This document shows positions 47,805-57,481 of a stretch of DNA of 64,000 nt, piece after piece. Positions within the stretch are counted from its first letter, which is position 1. Each line of letters opens with the position of its first letter. The position numbers were made by a program, and so were the translations under genes. The notes under the pieces were generated by a model. That model did not search any database. It was not told the DNA's origin and worked only from the letters and a program-made list of their open reading frames with translations. This stretch comes from Prostheceraeus crozeri (Eukaryota; Platyhelminthes; Polycladida; Euryleptidae): assembly GCA_907163375.1 (NCBI GenBank), contig CAJQUW010006794.1:1-64000 (forward strand). Direction: 5' to 3'.

Positions 47805-47909
47805 ATTATAGTCTGAAAAATTTCATTCCATTTCATATCTAATAAGAATATGAAATTGTCTTATCGAATATTAGTTTGAATGTTGTAATCTCAAATGAGC
47901 TGCATGTAC

Positions 47910-48093
47910 ATTATGTAAGCACATGAGGAATTTGCAAAATTTCTTCTTCAAAAACCGATCAAGTATTTTTTTTGGATATCAGGAGCATTATTTCCGAAAA
48001 AAACTGAACCTTCCGATACAAAATTTTCACTGCATGCTATCACAGTTGGATTGAAATTCAACATACTTACTATATGCCGACGCCTACTCAATG
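47910..48093 (+). mobile_element. MITE family A, right-end fragment
   Basis: A right-end fragment of the family (TTCCGAAAAAAACTGAACC ... CGCCTACTCAATG), diverged, about 100 bp after copy 5. Confidence 0.6.
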
Positions 48094-48446
48094 ACTCGGA
48101 CAAATAATTGGCTATAAATTTCTTCAATTTTCTTGTTGATCATTCTCATATTTCTCAACATAAAAAGGTTCAAAAACATTTCTTATTTGAATCAGTAAAT
48201 TTCTGTATTTTCAAATTTCGCGCGCTGCTGATATTATTTTGTGAATTACAATTCCTCTGCAGACTGCTCAAAATGCTGATTATAAGCAGTGTGTGACTGA
48301 TATAGAGTACTCTTTGATCTTTGTCTTTGTAAAACACCGTAAATTTAGACTGCTTTAATCACTGCTTTATATTTATTTTTATGAAACGCAATAAATTTTA
48401 TACAGTGATGAAACACTAATTGGTTTTATAAGCAAGCCCTTAAAAT

Positions 48447-49650
48447 CATAGAGTAGGGATATATAGGAAGAGTGTCGACTCAAAAAAGTATCTGTAAACA
48501 GTGAAAATTTTTATATGGAAATATTCAGTTTTTTTGCGGAGATTACGTTTCCGTGGTCCAAAAAATTATTTGAGCACTTTTGAAAAAAGTCAAAATTTGG
48601 CAATTTATATACTACCGAGATGACTCTCCTATATAAGTAGTATGAAACAAGTTGAATATCAAAAGGAATGAAAATTTGATAATAAGCATCCTAACTAAGC
48701 GGAAATCAAGCTTATGAAATCAACTATCATGAAATCAAGAAAATTTCATGAATTATATTATAATGGAAGTCTTCATGAAAAAGTTGCGATAAAGTCAGAA
48801 AACATTGTCATCGGATAATCTGTGACAAAGAATGCAAATGTGAGAGATTCCCAGAACTTAGAGATCGGAGAGAGACCCAAGCTATATCCTTCTTCTTGTC
48901 TATGGAAAAACATGATAACATCCTAAACTATTTGTTCCCAAGACGCTCACTCACTCGCAGAAATTAGGCAAGGCATTTGTATAACTAATCGCGTTTAACT
49001 TCTTATTTACCAGCAATGCATCTTTTCTATAATCGAATATGACCTCAAACAATTTCGGTAACATATTACAATGTCTTGATTTTGTCGGTAATTGATTGAT
49101 AAACGATTCTTATCTTATCTTATCTTATATTATTCGTGCTTTCGTGACCGAAATTTCAAGTTTATAATTTGATTTTTACCGGTATAATTTTATGATTCAA
49201 TAAATTCATGCTTCATTTCTGGAATCTGAATGGTGATGTGGAACCATTTACACCTTTCAAAGTCAATTGAAATCCTTGTCTTTGATTATGTTATTTTGCT
49301 CTTCGAGTGGTAGGTTGCCTGTGATATGATCACGCTTGAGAAAATACTCTTGAGGTTGAGCATGAAAGTAATGGGAACCCATCAAATTGCTAATTTAACA
49401 GATATTAAATCTCCAAAGTTGACATGACACTGAGAATCTGTGAAATACCATCATTCCTTCTTTATTACAATCATGATCACTCAAATCCGTCGTAATTTCT
49501 GCAAAACTGCAAAAATATGCATATCACACATTTGGTGACAATATACCACCTGCATCTCCCTTGAGTTCATTTAATAATATCGAAAGTGTATACACATTGG
49601 GGATTTAATAAATGCTGAGTTACCACTCTACCTAACATACCTACCCTATG
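48447..49650 (-). mobile_element. MITE family A, copy 7, with LINE inserted
   Basis: It is bounded by CATAGAGTAGGGATATATAG and CATACCTACCCTATG, with flanking octamers CTTAAAAT (48439-48446) and CTTAGAAT (49651-49658), an 8-bp duplication with one change. Without the insert at 48792-49128 the length is about 870 bp, close to the reference. Confidence 0.85.
48792..49128 (+). mobile_element. LINE 3' fragment with TTATC tail
   Basis: It interrupts the MITE between CGATA and TTATTCGTG, compared with the uninterrupted copies. It ends in (TCTTA)n at 49109-49128. A short frame reads RFPELRDRRETQAISFFLSMEKHDNI and stops, a pattern like the last residues of CR1/L2-type ORF2. This is a strongly 5'-truncated insertion. 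Confidence 0.65.
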
Positions 49651-50130
49651 CTTAGAATACAATGTATTTCGTTTGGCGGAGTTTTGTACCAATGCACTTT
49701 TCTTTTAAACAATGATAGTCCGGTTATTTGGATAATCCGAGTTTTTGTCAGAACCAATGACCCATGGAGCGTAATAATCTGAAATTTTGATTTATTTGGT
49801 TCAATATTTAACCAACTAAAAGCTTTTGTGTCAACTTCCTTCTTACTCGTTTCCACTTGACTTTATCAGGCGAGATCTGTCATTGTACTAAACCACTCAT
49901 ATCAAAATTCATTAAAAGCATCATAGTGCATGTCTACAAATTGCAATCATAGGAATATCTGGTTATAGACAGATGAAAAGTTAATTGATTGATGGCAGCC
50001 ATCCCGTCATGATTGATATTGTCTTTCAAATTTGAATTCCGCAACCTCAAATCATCAGAAACGAAAACGGAAGCAATGAAAACAGCTGATCCTGGTGTCA
50101 AATTCAGAACACAAACAATGAAGATATCAA
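49651..50130. other. Region upstream of PAN gene 2
   Basis: No repeat or gene recognised. The last 60 bases (AACACAAACAATGAAGATATCAAAATCG) resemble the matching position upstream of PAN gene 3. Confidence 0.45.
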
Positions 50131-50144
50131 AATCGTATTTGAAT
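50131..50144 (+). promoter_or_regulatory. TATA-like core upstream of PAN gene 2
   Basis: AATCGTATTTGAAT about 30-40 bases before the ATG at 50171, equivalent to the cores at 4546 and 55507. Confidence 0.5.
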
Positions 50145-50170
50145 TCAGCCACTAAACCAAATTTTGAAGC

Positions 50171-50839
50171 ATGTTTCTGGTTGGACTTGCCTTGTGCTCA
50201 TGTGCACTCTTTGTGTGTAACGCTGTAAAAGTCGGTCAATTTGAGCGATTTTCGCAAACGCCATGCCCGTCATCATTATCCAAAACACTACACAAGGCCA
50301 CATCAAAGCTGCAATGTGCGAAGGACTGTACTCAAGATTCTCAGTGCAAGGGATTCACGTTTGACTCGAAGACTCGACAATGTCAGCTCCTTTCAACGAA
50401 TTTGAAGAGAAGTGAAGTCGGCAAGTGCACGCTTTACTCTCGAAGTGTACAGTCGGCGCCAAAACCTCGGATCACTTGTCCTGTCACAGTCGTGAATGCG
50501 TGTAAACTGTGTCAAATAGGGTCGAGCAAAGAGCTGCATTTCAGCTTTTATAACACACTGAAGAATATAGTCGTTTTCAAGGTATTCTTGTCATCGATAT
50601 TTCCTGTAAATGGTGTCGAATCTTTTTGCAAAAGGAAGTCCATGCTTAATCCTGTCGACAGTTCTTCTCTGAGAAGCGCATTGTTTCCATGTTCGAGGTC
50701 GCATGCTGTTGATGTCACACATCCAATTTTCTTCACCAAGTCTACTGCAATCAAGGTATATTCTTCACTTACTCAGTCAATCGTACAGTTTGTAAAACCG
50801 CTTACGAAGGTCCATCCAATGTGCTTTACCATACAGTAG
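50171..50839 (+). CDS. Secreted PAN/apple-like protein, paralogue 2 (222 aa)
   Basis: A single-exon gene. The signal peptide (MFLVGLALCSCALFVCNA) is followed by a PAN-like module with C32, C49 and C53 (LQCAKDC), C59 (QCKGFTFD), C71 (TRQCQL) and C86. The second domain, from about residue 103, has CPVTVVNACKLCQ, a lone FCKRK cysteine, SLRSALFPC and VHPMCF. From about 50216 to 50548 the DNA is nearly identical to PAN gene 3 (about eight differences in 330 bases); after that the two genes differ at roughly half of positions while keeping the cysteines and the THPIF block. A polyadenylation signal lies 150 bases after the stop. Role unknown; its architecture suits an extracellular recognition or adhesion protein. 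Confidence 0.85.
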   Translation: MFLVGLALCSCALFVCNAVKVGQFERFSQTPCPSSLSKTLHKATSKLQCAKDCTQDSQCKGFTFDSKTRQCQLLSTNLKRSEVGKCTLYSRSVQSAPKPRITCPVTVVNACKLCQIGSSKELHFSFYNTLKNIVVFKVFLSSIFPVNGVESFCKRKSMLNPVDSSSLRSALFPCSRSHAVDVTHPIFFTKSTAIKVYSSLTQSIVQFVKPLTKVHPMCFTIQ

Positions 50840-50987
50840 CACCACTACAGTTCTACTTCAACAGAGAGGCAATCTTTAAATTGACTTCCATTGTCATTTA
50901 TAAAATGTGTCGCCGTTTATCTCGGGATTACCGGTAACATGCATGTACCACTATCAGCAGAACTTTGGCACATCTTTTTGATGAAGC

Positions 50988-50993
50988 AATAAA
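50988..50993 (+). terminator. AATAAA polyadenylation signal of PAN gene 2
   Basis: AATAAA 149 bases after the stop codon at 50839, on the coding strand. It is the only canonical signal in the first 200 bases. Confidence 0.55.
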
Positions 50994-51609
50994 AACATGC
51001 GCCATTAGTTCAACAATTATATACTGTTCTATGAAGCTAATATGCTACGAACTTGAGTTTGTTGTTAATTTAATTATTTATGAATAATTAATACACACGC
51101 TGATATTTGAAGATGACTTGCTTTAGCTAAAAACCGAAGGATAAGCCGCATTGGAATTCTGCTTGAATATTGATCATTTTGCAGGCCTAAATAACGTACA
51201 CATCTAAAACCTTCAAACTGAAGTACTTAATCAATAATTACTATGATACAAAAGTAATTTTTCCAGGATTAAGCAACTAAAGCTATTTTCAAAATATTAT
51301 CAATAGCTCACATGAGTGTTGTTAAACAATCCCCAAACAGTCATATAGCATCACAATGCAATCATCGATGCGTAAATTAATATACATGTCCTCCTTTCGC
51401 GACCAATGAGCGCACAGCACGTCATACATGCATAAATTGTTTAAAGTCACCACGATTTGGAGGCCACATTGTAGCCTATTTAAGTTGTGCATGCAGAGCA
51501 TGTAATGGTGACTTTCGACAATGCACGGAATTTCATTTCGGTCGTGAAGGGGTTTATAGAATATCAATGAATAAGCAGTAAGCAATTTTAATTTAATATT
51601 TTAGTAAAT
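50994..51609. other. No gene recognised
   Basis: AT-rich sequence after PAN gene 2; the minus-strand frame at 51322-51585 has no recognisable features. Confidence 0.4.
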
Positions 51610-52720
51610 TCAGGGTGCTTTAAAAAGAATCATCCCATATTATTGGACTGCATCGATCTATTGAATTAACTCGAGGTAAGTTTCAGATTTCTTGTAGAAG
51701 TCTGAGATCTCTTGATATATCGCGCTACGAGCGGTCCTGTGGCTCTTCAATCTGAGGCACAGCACATTATTTCAAGAATGTCAGCTTTCGTGAAAATCTT
51801 AATAACAGAATTTGCAAGAGTTCTACACTATGTGACCACGTCTGGAGGCATGATAGACATAGCAATGACTGCCCAGCTCATGCTGCAGGTATCGGATTCA
51901 ACTGCTACAAGCTATGAACATGGGGGTTTAGAAACACGGCTTGGCTTGAGCTCTGTCTGAAAGTTTGTCCTTCAAAGGGAAGCAGAGGAAGATTTTCTTT
52001 CACAGTCGTGCTCAGTGACGAGGTCACATTTTATATCAGATGAAAAGTGATCCGTTGTAGCATGAAGATATGAAGGTTACAACATCCACATGAGGTAAAG
52101 GAACGTCAAAGACATTCACTCAACGCCAACTTGTTCTACGCAGTATCTTATGAATGAGAACTTTATTTCTTAGAGGAATACGTGATCAGGGACGTATGCA
52201 AGGATAGCGGTGCGAACGGCGCTCCCTCTTTGATGAAGTAGTAAAGAAGAAAAGGTTCTATAATTTTCTTATACCGCATGAAATCGACACATAACTGAGC
52301 GAAGAGAAAATATTCATTTGTCTGCTCCCAACTTTGAAAATTCTACCTACGTCCCTACACATGATCACCGGTACAAAACTGGCTCCTACTTCAGCTTCAG
52401 GTCGATTAAAAGACTCCATCATTCAACAGGATGTTGCGCCAACGCACTGGTATGATGAAGTCCGGCGATTTATGATATTAAACGGGCAATCTCAACGATG
52501 GAGCAGTCGCCTACAAATTTCGCATTGCATAAGTGGTCACCAAGATCACAGACCTAACAGTTTGTGATTTTTCTTTGTGCAATGTGAATGACAAGGCTTG
52601 CGTTTTCCATTTACAAGAACTCTGACTGAATTGATGAAGTTGAATTTTTTGGTCAATTCCAAGTCTCCTTAAATTTTTGAAATACTTCGGAATGTGATAA
52701 TTATGCAGATGTCACCAAAA
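51610..52720 (+). pseudogene. Strongly decayed mariner-like element
   Basis: CAGGGTGCTTTAAAAAGAATCATCCCA at 51610 resembles a mariner terminal repeat. Downstream, a frame at about 51990-52030 reads VLSDEVTFYIR (first D) and HPHEV, matching FSDECVFHL...NPHE of the transposase at 32722-33765. A second at 52405-52600 reads DSIIQQDVAPTHWYDEVRRFM (second D), followed by a W-SR..IS..SGHQDHRPNSL segment. Several stops and frame changes separate them. The right terminus was not found. It is much older than the mariner in the Polinton. Confidence 0.65.
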
Positions 52721-52779
52721 TTATTAGAAGACCAGTAAAGTTATTGTCAGATATCTATTGTCTGCGCGAAAGTAACGGA

Positions 52780-53950
52780 ATGGCAACAGAATAGTGAATC
52801 ACTTGACGAGTATCTATATTCTTTGCAGTTGTTGGCTAAAGACAACTTTCAATCAATGTCAGCGACTGAAGATCGCAATGAAGACGCGGACATTCATTCG
52901 TAGACTGCAGTAAACTTCAATCAGACCGACAGTCCGGCAGCCAGAACGAGTTGCTGCAGGGAACGAGGCCGAAAATGAGACTTTCACAGAATGATGTACA
53001 CTATATGCCTGCTACGAATCGGTGCTTTTGCCGAGTTCTAGCGAGTTCCTCTTCTTGTCAGACAGGATCAAAGAAAAACACATGTAAATCCTATGGGACG
53101 CAGATTGAAGTTTTTGGCTAAAATGAAATTTTGTGTGTTTTCTCTGATTTAACGAAAAGTGCTAAGCTCGGAGTCATAATTTTTGGCATAGAATGTCTTC
53201 AGGTTAGTTCCTTTCATGTTAATGCATCCCTGTCTATGAAGCCAAAGACGTTTTGATTTGGCGAGCCTCTTATTGTCGGCAAACACAAATATTTTAAGCA
53301 ACTTTTTCCACATTCTCGCATACGTTGTCGATTAGAAGCATGATAATAGCCCATTCACATCGTAGGAAATGACCTGAAGACATTCCATGTCAAAAATTAT
53401 GACTGTAGACTTAATACTTTCAAGTTGATAAGAGCAAACACAGAGAATTTCATTTTAATTAAAAAACTTCAATCTGCGTCCCATAGGATTGACATGTGTT
53501 TTTCTTTGATCCTGTCTGACAAGAAGAGGAGCTCACTAGAACTCGGCAGACGTTCAGATTCGTGATAGGCATAGGGTGTACATCATTCTATGAACGTATT
53601 TTCGGCCTCGTTCCCTGCAGCAATTCGTTCTGGCTGCCGGACTGCGAGACTTCTGTGGACCTTTCTACGATCGTAGCTCAAGCCAGGGTTTTTGAATCTG
53701 CTCAACGAAATTCGGAAGCTTTCGGGAATTCAATCAACTTAGATGTGACACAGCCAATCAAATCCACGCAAAGTACCTACTCATTTTGTGTCCGAACTGA
53801 TCATTCGTCAAATTACTTCTTTTGTGGTTATTGCAGATATCCTCGTCCCAAATATCATGCGCGTGATGCCATGTGCAACAGATGCCGTAAGAAAGGAGAT
53901 TCATATTTCAGAGGCAATTTTAATTTGTACAATGTCACCCAGCATCGGTA
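52780..53950 (+). pseudogene. LTR-retrotransposon gag fossil, interrupted by MITE B
   Basis: Two pieces flank the MITE at 52931-53643. The first (about 52780-52930) resembles the capsid part of Gypsy-type gag (SLDEYL.SLQLLAKDN). The second (about 53644-53950) resembles the region leading to and including the cysteine knuckles (DLSTIVAQARVFESAQ; CGYCRYPRPKYH). No LTRs or pol were recognised. It is an old, broken fragment. Confidence 0.65.
52931..53643. mobile_element. MITE family B, complete copy, 713 bp
   Basis: The inverted arms of about 180 bp are 52931-53108 and 53464-53643, starting AGTCCGGCAGCCAGAACGAG and ending with the complement. Strongly matching inner words are TTCCTCTTCTTGTCAGACAG and CCTATGGGACGCAGATTGAAG. 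It is inserted in the gag fossil. The target duplication is not clear. A partial second copy is at 1821-2380. Superfamily unknown. Confidence 0.85.
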
Positions 53951-55505
53951 GATCGGCGATTCTAAAGCTATGACTTCATTCGTTTTTCAAGTAATGGAGA
54001 GTCAAACATCACAGAATTCCTTTTGTTTATGCAGATCCAGGTGCTTCCGAGTTTGGTGCACTTGATGACGCAACGATCACAAAAAGTTTATGTTTTGACC
54101 TCTGTCCATCAAAAAAATTAACGGATGCAAGTTTTCCCAACTTATTTGAAAACGGAGATTGCACGTTCTCGAGCGATAAGATACTTTGATGTCCGATAGG
54201 ATTAGAAAGCATGAGAATCGATTGAATTTCGATAGTCTTTTATGATCGGTTCTGTAATAGAAACAAAGTTAGAATAAATAATATGCAAAAATGACACTTG
54301 TAGACACAGCACAAAAAAAGCTGGAAGAAATCCATATGAAAACCCTTTTGCCGTAGTAATGGGTACAAGTCAGAGACACCCTAGATGAACCGGTTACAGT
54401 CACCCACACATGTCAATGGTAGTGGAACAGTACTGCTTTTTTCGGTCAGTTGATTGGGCCTGCCGACCAAAATATTACCAATGGGTACGAGACCCCCAAC
54501 TACCTGACACCATAATTCCTTGAATAGGCTGGACTGTCACATTTTAACATGTAAAGTATGGAGAAGTCTAAAGGTGAACAATGAAGAGGAGGTTCGATCA
54601 AAAAGTCCAACAAGTGACAGACCCAAAACATGAAAGTATGAAAACCTAATGACTGTAGGAAAACACGGGATGGCGTAAAATAGGGACAAGTTAAATTTGT
54701 CGACAGCCCCTTCGACAAGGCAGTACATAAAAGAAGCATCACAAGCTTCATTGACTACAAAGCCCTGCTGATACTTCGCTCTCACTCTTTCACCGCTTTG
54801 AGTGTGCAGGTCGTATTAAATAAGAAATTATGCTTAATGGATTGTGATGATCAACGAATTTGGCTAAAATATCTGCAAATTGGTGCAGTTCTAGGCGGCT
54901 ATCCCTATGTGGACACAAACCTTATGGGAATGAAGTGATAAAGAGATATTGAAGTCATCATTGCAAATAAATACACTTAGAAAGCTATCTATATTTTAAT
55001 TCCACAAGAACACTCACTCTTTGATCAGAGATTGCCATCGTTATGAATTTGAAATTACTTTAAATTGTTGTCTTTAATATGCCGTTATATTATACATTAT
55101 ATTAAGTAATGACAATTAATTTCGACTGTATTCCGCAGTCATTCTCAGGCAAAAATTATATTATTGTACTCTTGCTCGTAAAGGATGCACTTGATTTGAA
55201 TGTTCAAGAGATTATATGGGTACATTTATTTAACCTTTAAATTCAATGCTGTTCAATATTATTCAAACGAAACGACTGCGACGATGGTTGAAACGACGCG
55301 TGCATAAATCATGAGGAAACATATAATACATGTTTATCTATTGCCGCCAGAGATTGTATTAGTTTCAATTAGTCTATGGTTCATAGTGCAACGAAAACAC
55401 GCAACTTTTACTTTAGTCTTTCATTCTTCATTTTGCAAACTTTAAACAATTGAATACATAAAAAGTAAGATATGTGAACGGTGAAATATGAACATAACAA
55501 AATCA
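53951..55505. other. Upstream region of PAN gene 3, no gene recognised
   Basis: No mobile element recognised. The frames at 54500-54785 (minus) lack any familiar motif. 55288-55325 resembles a block upstream of PAN gene 1. Confidence 0.4.
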
Positions 55506-55519
55506 AAATCGTATTTAAG
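55506..55519 (+). promoter_or_regulatory. TATA-like core upstream of PAN gene 3
   Basis: AAATCGTATTTAAG about 30-40 bases before the ATG at 55548; the same core precedes the other two paralogues. Confidence 0.55.
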
Positions 55520-55547
55520 TTGAGTCTCTGCTCTTCAACTTTGAAAT

Positions 55548-56207
55548 ATGCTTCTTGTTGGACTTGCCTCGTGCCTTTGCATCGTTTTTGTTTGTAACGC
55601 TGTAAAAGTCGGTCAATTTGAGCGATTTTCGCAAACGCCATGCCCGTCATCATTATCCAAAACACTACACACGGCCATATCGAAGCTACAATGTGCGAAG
55701 GATTGTACTCAAGATTCTCAGTGCAAGGGATTCACGTTTGACTCGAAGACTCGACAATGTCAGCTCCTTTCAACGAATTTGAAGAGAAGTGAAGTCGGCA
55801 AGTGCACGCTTTACTCTCGAAGTATACAGTCGGCCCCAAAACCTCGAATCACTTGTCCTGTCACAGTCGTGAATGCGTGTAAACTGTGTCAAATAGGGTC
55901 GAGCAAAGAGCTGCATTTCAGCTTTTATGACAGACTTAAGAATGTAGTTCTGTATAAATTGAGATTGACAACGGCATGTCGTGTGAATGATGTCCACCTC
56001 TGGTGTAAAGGCATGTTTTATGCTGTCGATAGCTTTTCCTTGAGAAGTGCTTTATCTAAATGTGTGAAGTCACATGCTGGTGATGTCACACATCCAATTT
56101 TCCTCAGCAAATCTACTGCAGTTAGAGTGTACTCATCAACGTCTGTGGTCCACGTATTTGTAAGGCCAACTGAAAAGGTTCATCCACTGTGTTTTATCAA
56201 ACTTTAA
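55548..56207 (+). CDS. Secreted PAN/apple-like protein, paralogue 3 (219 aa)
   Basis: A single-exon gene with the same plan as paralogue 2. The signal peptide (MLLVGLASCLCIVFVCNA) has several substitutions, whereas the mature PAN half (VKVGQFERFSQTPC ... SKELHFSFY) is almost identical in DNA and protein. The second half keeps CPVTVVNACKLCQ, a WCKG cysteine, SLRSALSKC, DVTHPIFLSKSTA and VHPLCF but differs elsewhere. The gene lies 4.7 kb after paralogue 2 in the same orientation, so a tandem duplication is likely. No canonical AATAAA was found within 200 bases of the stop. Confidence 0.85.
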   Translation: MLLVGLASCLCIVFVCNAVKVGQFERFSQTPCPSSLSKTLHTAISKLQCAKDCTQDSQCKGFTFDSKTRQCQLLSTNLKRSEVGKCTLYSRSIQSAPKPRITCPVTVVNACKLCQIGSSKELHFSFYDRLKNVVLYKLRLTTACRVNDVHLWCKGMFYAVDSFSLRSALSKCVKSHAGDVTHPIFLSKSTAVRVYSSTSVVHVFVRPTEKVHPLCFIKL

Positions 56208-56514
56208 TGAGCATAATTACACCTTCGGTCAATCGGTAGAAGCGCACTTCTTTTGGTTGTCTGCATTAATGAAGTTAAGTTATCAGATTATTTGAGCTTT
56301 TAAAACGTTTGGGCATGTTTGGAGCATTTGAATTTATTCCTGTAAATTGAATACTGCGCCTGTCTTTGCTTTAGGTCGCAAAACTTCTTTGGAAAATGTG
56401 TCTAAATAATTTCTTGGCCAAAGCTGCTCCAAAAATAAGAGAATTCTATTAAGCATTTTTGCATATGCGTGAGAGTGGCACATGTAAATATATATTAAGA
56501 ACAAAAGTTCGCTG
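56208..56514. other. 3' flank of PAN gene 3
   Basis: No gene recognised. It must contain the 3' untranslated region of paralogue 3. Confidence 0.4.
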
Positions 56515-57174
56515 CAGATTTGTCTCATTTACTGCATTTGCCTTCCACATGGCTCTCACCAACATCAGTTATGTTTTCTGTGTTATGTCCTTTCAAGCGG
56601 TTAGATTTCTCAATCACTACTTCAACAATACTTGTAGCTATCAGCAGATCCAAACTGATGCAGATTTTTGTCGCAAATCTGCGAGATTTGCTATGAATAA
56701 ACGATTGATTTTTGCAACTATCGTCTTGTGACAACGCATAGCTGTTCGAGCCGCTAAGTCGAAAATGCGTTTACTCAACCTTTTCCTGTAGATAACTTTC
56801 CTCTTTACCTGTAGGGTGCAGATTTGTGTAAGTTGCGACACCAATTTTCATATTTTTTCATCAATAAGCGTGGTATTTTTTTGAAAAGTTGATATTTCTT
56901 CCAAAGAAAATAGCTATTTCGACTTAGCGGCTGGACAGCCATGCATTTTCACAAGACGATAATTGCAAAAATCATTCGTTTATTCATAGTAAAAATCGCA
57001 GATTTGTGACTTAACTTGTACAAATCTGCATCAGTTTGCATCTGCTGATAGCTACAAGTATTGTTGAGTAGTGACTGAGAAATCTAACCGCTTGAAAAGG
57101 ACATAACACAGAAAACATAACTGATGTTGGTGAGAGGCATGTAGAAGGCAAATGCAGCAAATGAGACAAATCTG
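56515..57174. mobile_element. Long inverted repeat, about 245-bp arms (putative MITE)
   Basis: 56515-56760 and 56927-57174 are reverse complements with moderate divergence. The ends are CAGATTTGTCTCATTT and its complement; shared words include CAACATCAGTTATGTTTTCTGTG and TAGCTATCAGCAGAT. About 165 bases separate the arms. It is non-coding. The CAG...CTG ends could suit hAT, but no 8-bp duplication was seen. Confidence 0.8.
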
Positions 57175-57481
57175 TGATTTCATTTTAATTGGCTGTTGCT
57201 ATCTGAATCTGTGATTTTATTGGAGTAAGCGTGTTTTTATATTTTGAAAAGACTCGTGACTTCAAGTGGAAGGTTCAGGGTGCTCAACTAACTAGATTTT
57301 CCTAGATTTTTGATGTGTTGATAAAGGATTTTTTTCTCTACAAGATAGACCCACTCTTGAAACTATTGAAATTTGTGGCGGGTTGATGTGTAATTCGATG
57401 TAGATTGCCTTCACTATTATATAATCTGAAGCACTTTCATTACAATCCTGATTAAATGATGTTCAAGCACTACTTATAGAG
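57175..57481. other. Spacer before the Penelope-like element
   Basis: Nothing recognised. It ends with the 13-base word ACTACTTATAGAG (57469-57481), which recurs at 59702-59714. Confidence 0.5.

Noticed and set aside
1821-53580. Similarity of 1.8-2.4 kb to 53.0-53.6 kb as a segmental duplication of the PAN locus
   Set aside because: The shared part stops at the ends of the inverted-repeat element (family B) and is inserted in unrelated hosts, so it is a dispersed MITE. Only a short block near 4364/55288 remains as possible locus duplication.
53562-53951. 129-codon frame with a CxxC...CxxC pattern as a host zinc-finger gene
   Set aside because: Its first quarter lies in the arm of a MITE and the rest resembles Gypsy-type gag, so it is a chance continuation of two element pieces.
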